Source: Verrucomicrobiales bacterium (GTDB lineage Bacteria; Verrucomicrobiota; Verrucomicrobiia; Verrucomicrobiales; DEV007). From it: a DNA stretch of 8,032 nucleotides. The notes beneath the pieces are model-generated. The model saw nothing but the letters and a program-made list of their open reading frames with translations, had not been told where the DNA came from and ran no database searches. The stretch spans positions 1 through 8,032 of the forward strand of contig SLGN01000381.1 of assembly GCA_007123695.1 (NCBI GenBank). Direction: 5' to 3'. The position numbers and the translations under genes were made by a program. Shown here in pieces: positions 7,546 to 8,032 of this stretch (position 1 is its first letter; every line of letters starts with the position of its first letter).

Positions 7546-7609
7546 GCGCCGACGGTAGCGCAGGCGGGGGCGCGAGGGAAGGGCGGATTTGCCGCCGCCG
7601 CTGCGAGGC

Positions 7610-7638
7610 TTGACCCCCGCGGAGAAATCCGCTAGGCT
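7610..7638 (+). promoter_or_regulatory. Candidate promoter for the peroxidase transcript
   Basis: TTGACC at 7610-7615 (five of six matches to the -35 consensus) and TAGGCT at 7633-7638 are spaced by exactly 17 nt. Transcription would begin near 7645, giving about 90 nt of leader before the peroxidase ATG at 7736. An ATG at 7647 lies 8 nt past the -10, the same gap as for the cytochrome gene. Confidence 0.5.
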
Positions 7639-7646
7639 TTGAAGGG

Positions 7647-7700
7647 ATGTGGACTTGGGGGCGTTCCCTAGCGCCGATCTGCGGTGCCTGCTGCTTCTGA
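7647..7700 (+). CDS. Possible 17-codon leader peptide upstream of the peroxidase gene
   Basis: The ATG at 7647 opens a short frame ending at TGA 7698-7700, encoding MWTWGRSLAPICGACCF. It has two Trp near the start and three Cys near the end. It sits 8 nt past the candidate -10 element, in the position occupied by true start codons elsewhere in this window, and ends 35 nt before the peroxidase ATG. It could be a regulatory leader peptide or chance. An alternative reading is that a GTG at 7649, in the peroxidase frame, adds 29 residues to that protein. Confidence 0.2.
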   Translation: MWTWGRSLAPICGACCF

Positions 7701-7735
7701 CTCCACCGGAGAGCGTAATTCCGGGAAACAGAACC

Positions 7736-8032
7736 ATGAAGATCCGAAACGCCTTGATCCTTCTCGCTGCGAGCCTACCCGCGCTTTCCCCGTGCGAGGA
7801 GGGCGCAACCGCTATTGCGCCCGACGCGCTGCGGCACCTCCTCGTCGAGCACGGAGTCGAGCCCCTCGACCCGCCTCCATCGCTCGACCCCGCGAAGTGG
7901 GAGCTCGGTCGGGCCCTCTTCTTCGACCCGGTCCTCGGCGGCAACCGCGACGTTTCCTGCGCCACCTGCCACCATCCCGCCACCGCCACCGCAGATGGTC
8001 GCGCGCGTGCCGTCGGCACCCTCGCCTACGTC
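7736..8032 (+). CDS. Di-haem cytochrome c peroxidase/MauG-like protein, N-terminal part (runs off right edge)
   Basis: The frame is open from ATG 7736 to the window end (99 codons) and the remainder is outside. Residues 1-20 form an export signal (K2, R4, hydrophobic 6-17). Cys20 follows L-S-P, an imperfect lipobox, so lipid anchoring is possible but doubtful. L-G-R-A-L-F-F-D-P at 57-65, G-N-R-D-V-S at 69-74, then the haem site C-A-T-C-H at 75-79 and H-P, form the N-terminal signature of the di-haem cytochrome c peroxidase family. Family members sit in the periplasm and reduce peroxide or oxidise partner molecules using two c-type haems; the second haem site is not in view. The ATG is preferred because it gives a clean signal peptide. 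A GTG at 7649 is a possible longer start. A weak GGGA at 7723-7726 precedes the ATG. Confidence 0.85.
   Translation, partial: MKIRNALILLAASLPALSPCEEGATAIAPDALRHLLVEHGVEPLDPPPSLDPAKWELGRALFFDPVLGGNRDVSCATCHHPATATADGRARAVGTLAYV

Larger units (their letters stand above)
7546..7735. other. Divergent intergenic region between SDR and cytochrome c peroxidase genes
   Basis: This 190-nt region between divergent genes has a + strand candidate promoter at 7610-7638. An 8-bp inverted repeat (GCGGATTT at 7583-7590, AAATCCGC at 7625-7632) brackets the -35. A 17-codon mini-ORF lies at 7647-7700. On the minus strand a -10-like TACCGT (plus-strand 7552-7557) lies 6 nt before the SDR ATG at 7545, but its -35 is poor. 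Confidence 0.55.

Noticed and set aside
6793..7635. 280-codon + strand frame opposite the SDR
   Set aside because: Mirror frame of the SDR; the SDR has the glycine motif and Tyr-Lys pair, the + strand product has nothing recognisable.
7546..8019. N-terminal extension of the SDR
   Set aside because: The open frame continues upstream, but the SDR fold begins at the methionine at 7545 or 7539, and the extension would run antisense through the divergent peroxidase gene.
1..8032. CRISPR array, tRNA, rRNA or long direct repeats
   Set aside because: No regularly spaced repeats, cloverleaf-like segments or rRNA-like stretches were recognised on reading both strands.

Overview
The window is a GC-rich (roughly two-thirds G+C), gene-dense chromosomal segment. 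Its family content is typical of the Planctomycetota-Verrucomicrobiota group: a cytochrome-type DUF1549/DUF1553 protein, a DUF1080 protein, a large Tat-exported alpha/beta hydrolase and the tail of a Y1-type (RAYT-like) transposase. I favour Verrucomicrobiota because of the transposase C-terminus, but nothing here proves the phylum. No rRNA, tRNA or CRISPR was seen.

Layout: (1) 2-274, the C-terminal end of a RAYT-like transposase on the + strand, with wobble-base use unlike the rest of the window. (2) 275-435, a gene-free and relatively AT-rich spacer ending in a candidate promoter. (3) 436-2505, a 689-residue exported esterase-like protein with two tandem alpha/beta-hydrolase units, the second apparently decayed. 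(4) 2606-5926, a 1106-residue exported multidomain cytochrome protein (PSCyt1, DUF1549, two beta-sandwich modules, DUF1553). It is preceded by a perfect 14-bp AT-rich palindrome next to a candidate promoter. (5) 6018-6737, an exported DUF1080 (3-keto-disaccharide hydrolase family) protein. (6) 6763-7545 on the minus strand, a cytoplasmic short-chain dehydrogenase lacking two normally conserved Asn positions. (7) 7736 to the right edge, the N-terminal third or so of an exported di-haem cytochrome c peroxidase/MauG-like protein, divergent from the dehydrogenase.

Genes 3, 4 and 5 are co-directional, and all three products carry export signals. A reasonable inference is a periplasmic or envelope module acting on substituted glycans or glycosides: the esterase removes ester groups, the cytochrome protein does redox chemistry on or bound to carbohydrate, and the DUF1080 protein cleaves an oxidised (3-keto) glycoside. 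The co-directional order and domain content are seen. The joint pathway is hypothesis.

The most interesting signal outside the genes is a repeated start architecture. A TANNNT -10-like hexamer, usually TAG-containing, sits 6-8 nt before the start ATG of two genes with a fitting -35 at 17-18 nt. A weaker version is seen for the dehydrogenase, and Shine-Dalgarno sequences are lacking throughout. This suggests leaderless or near-leaderless transcripts. The same architecture upstream of the peroxidase gene points not at its start codon but at a 17-codon mini-ORF, a possible leader peptide.
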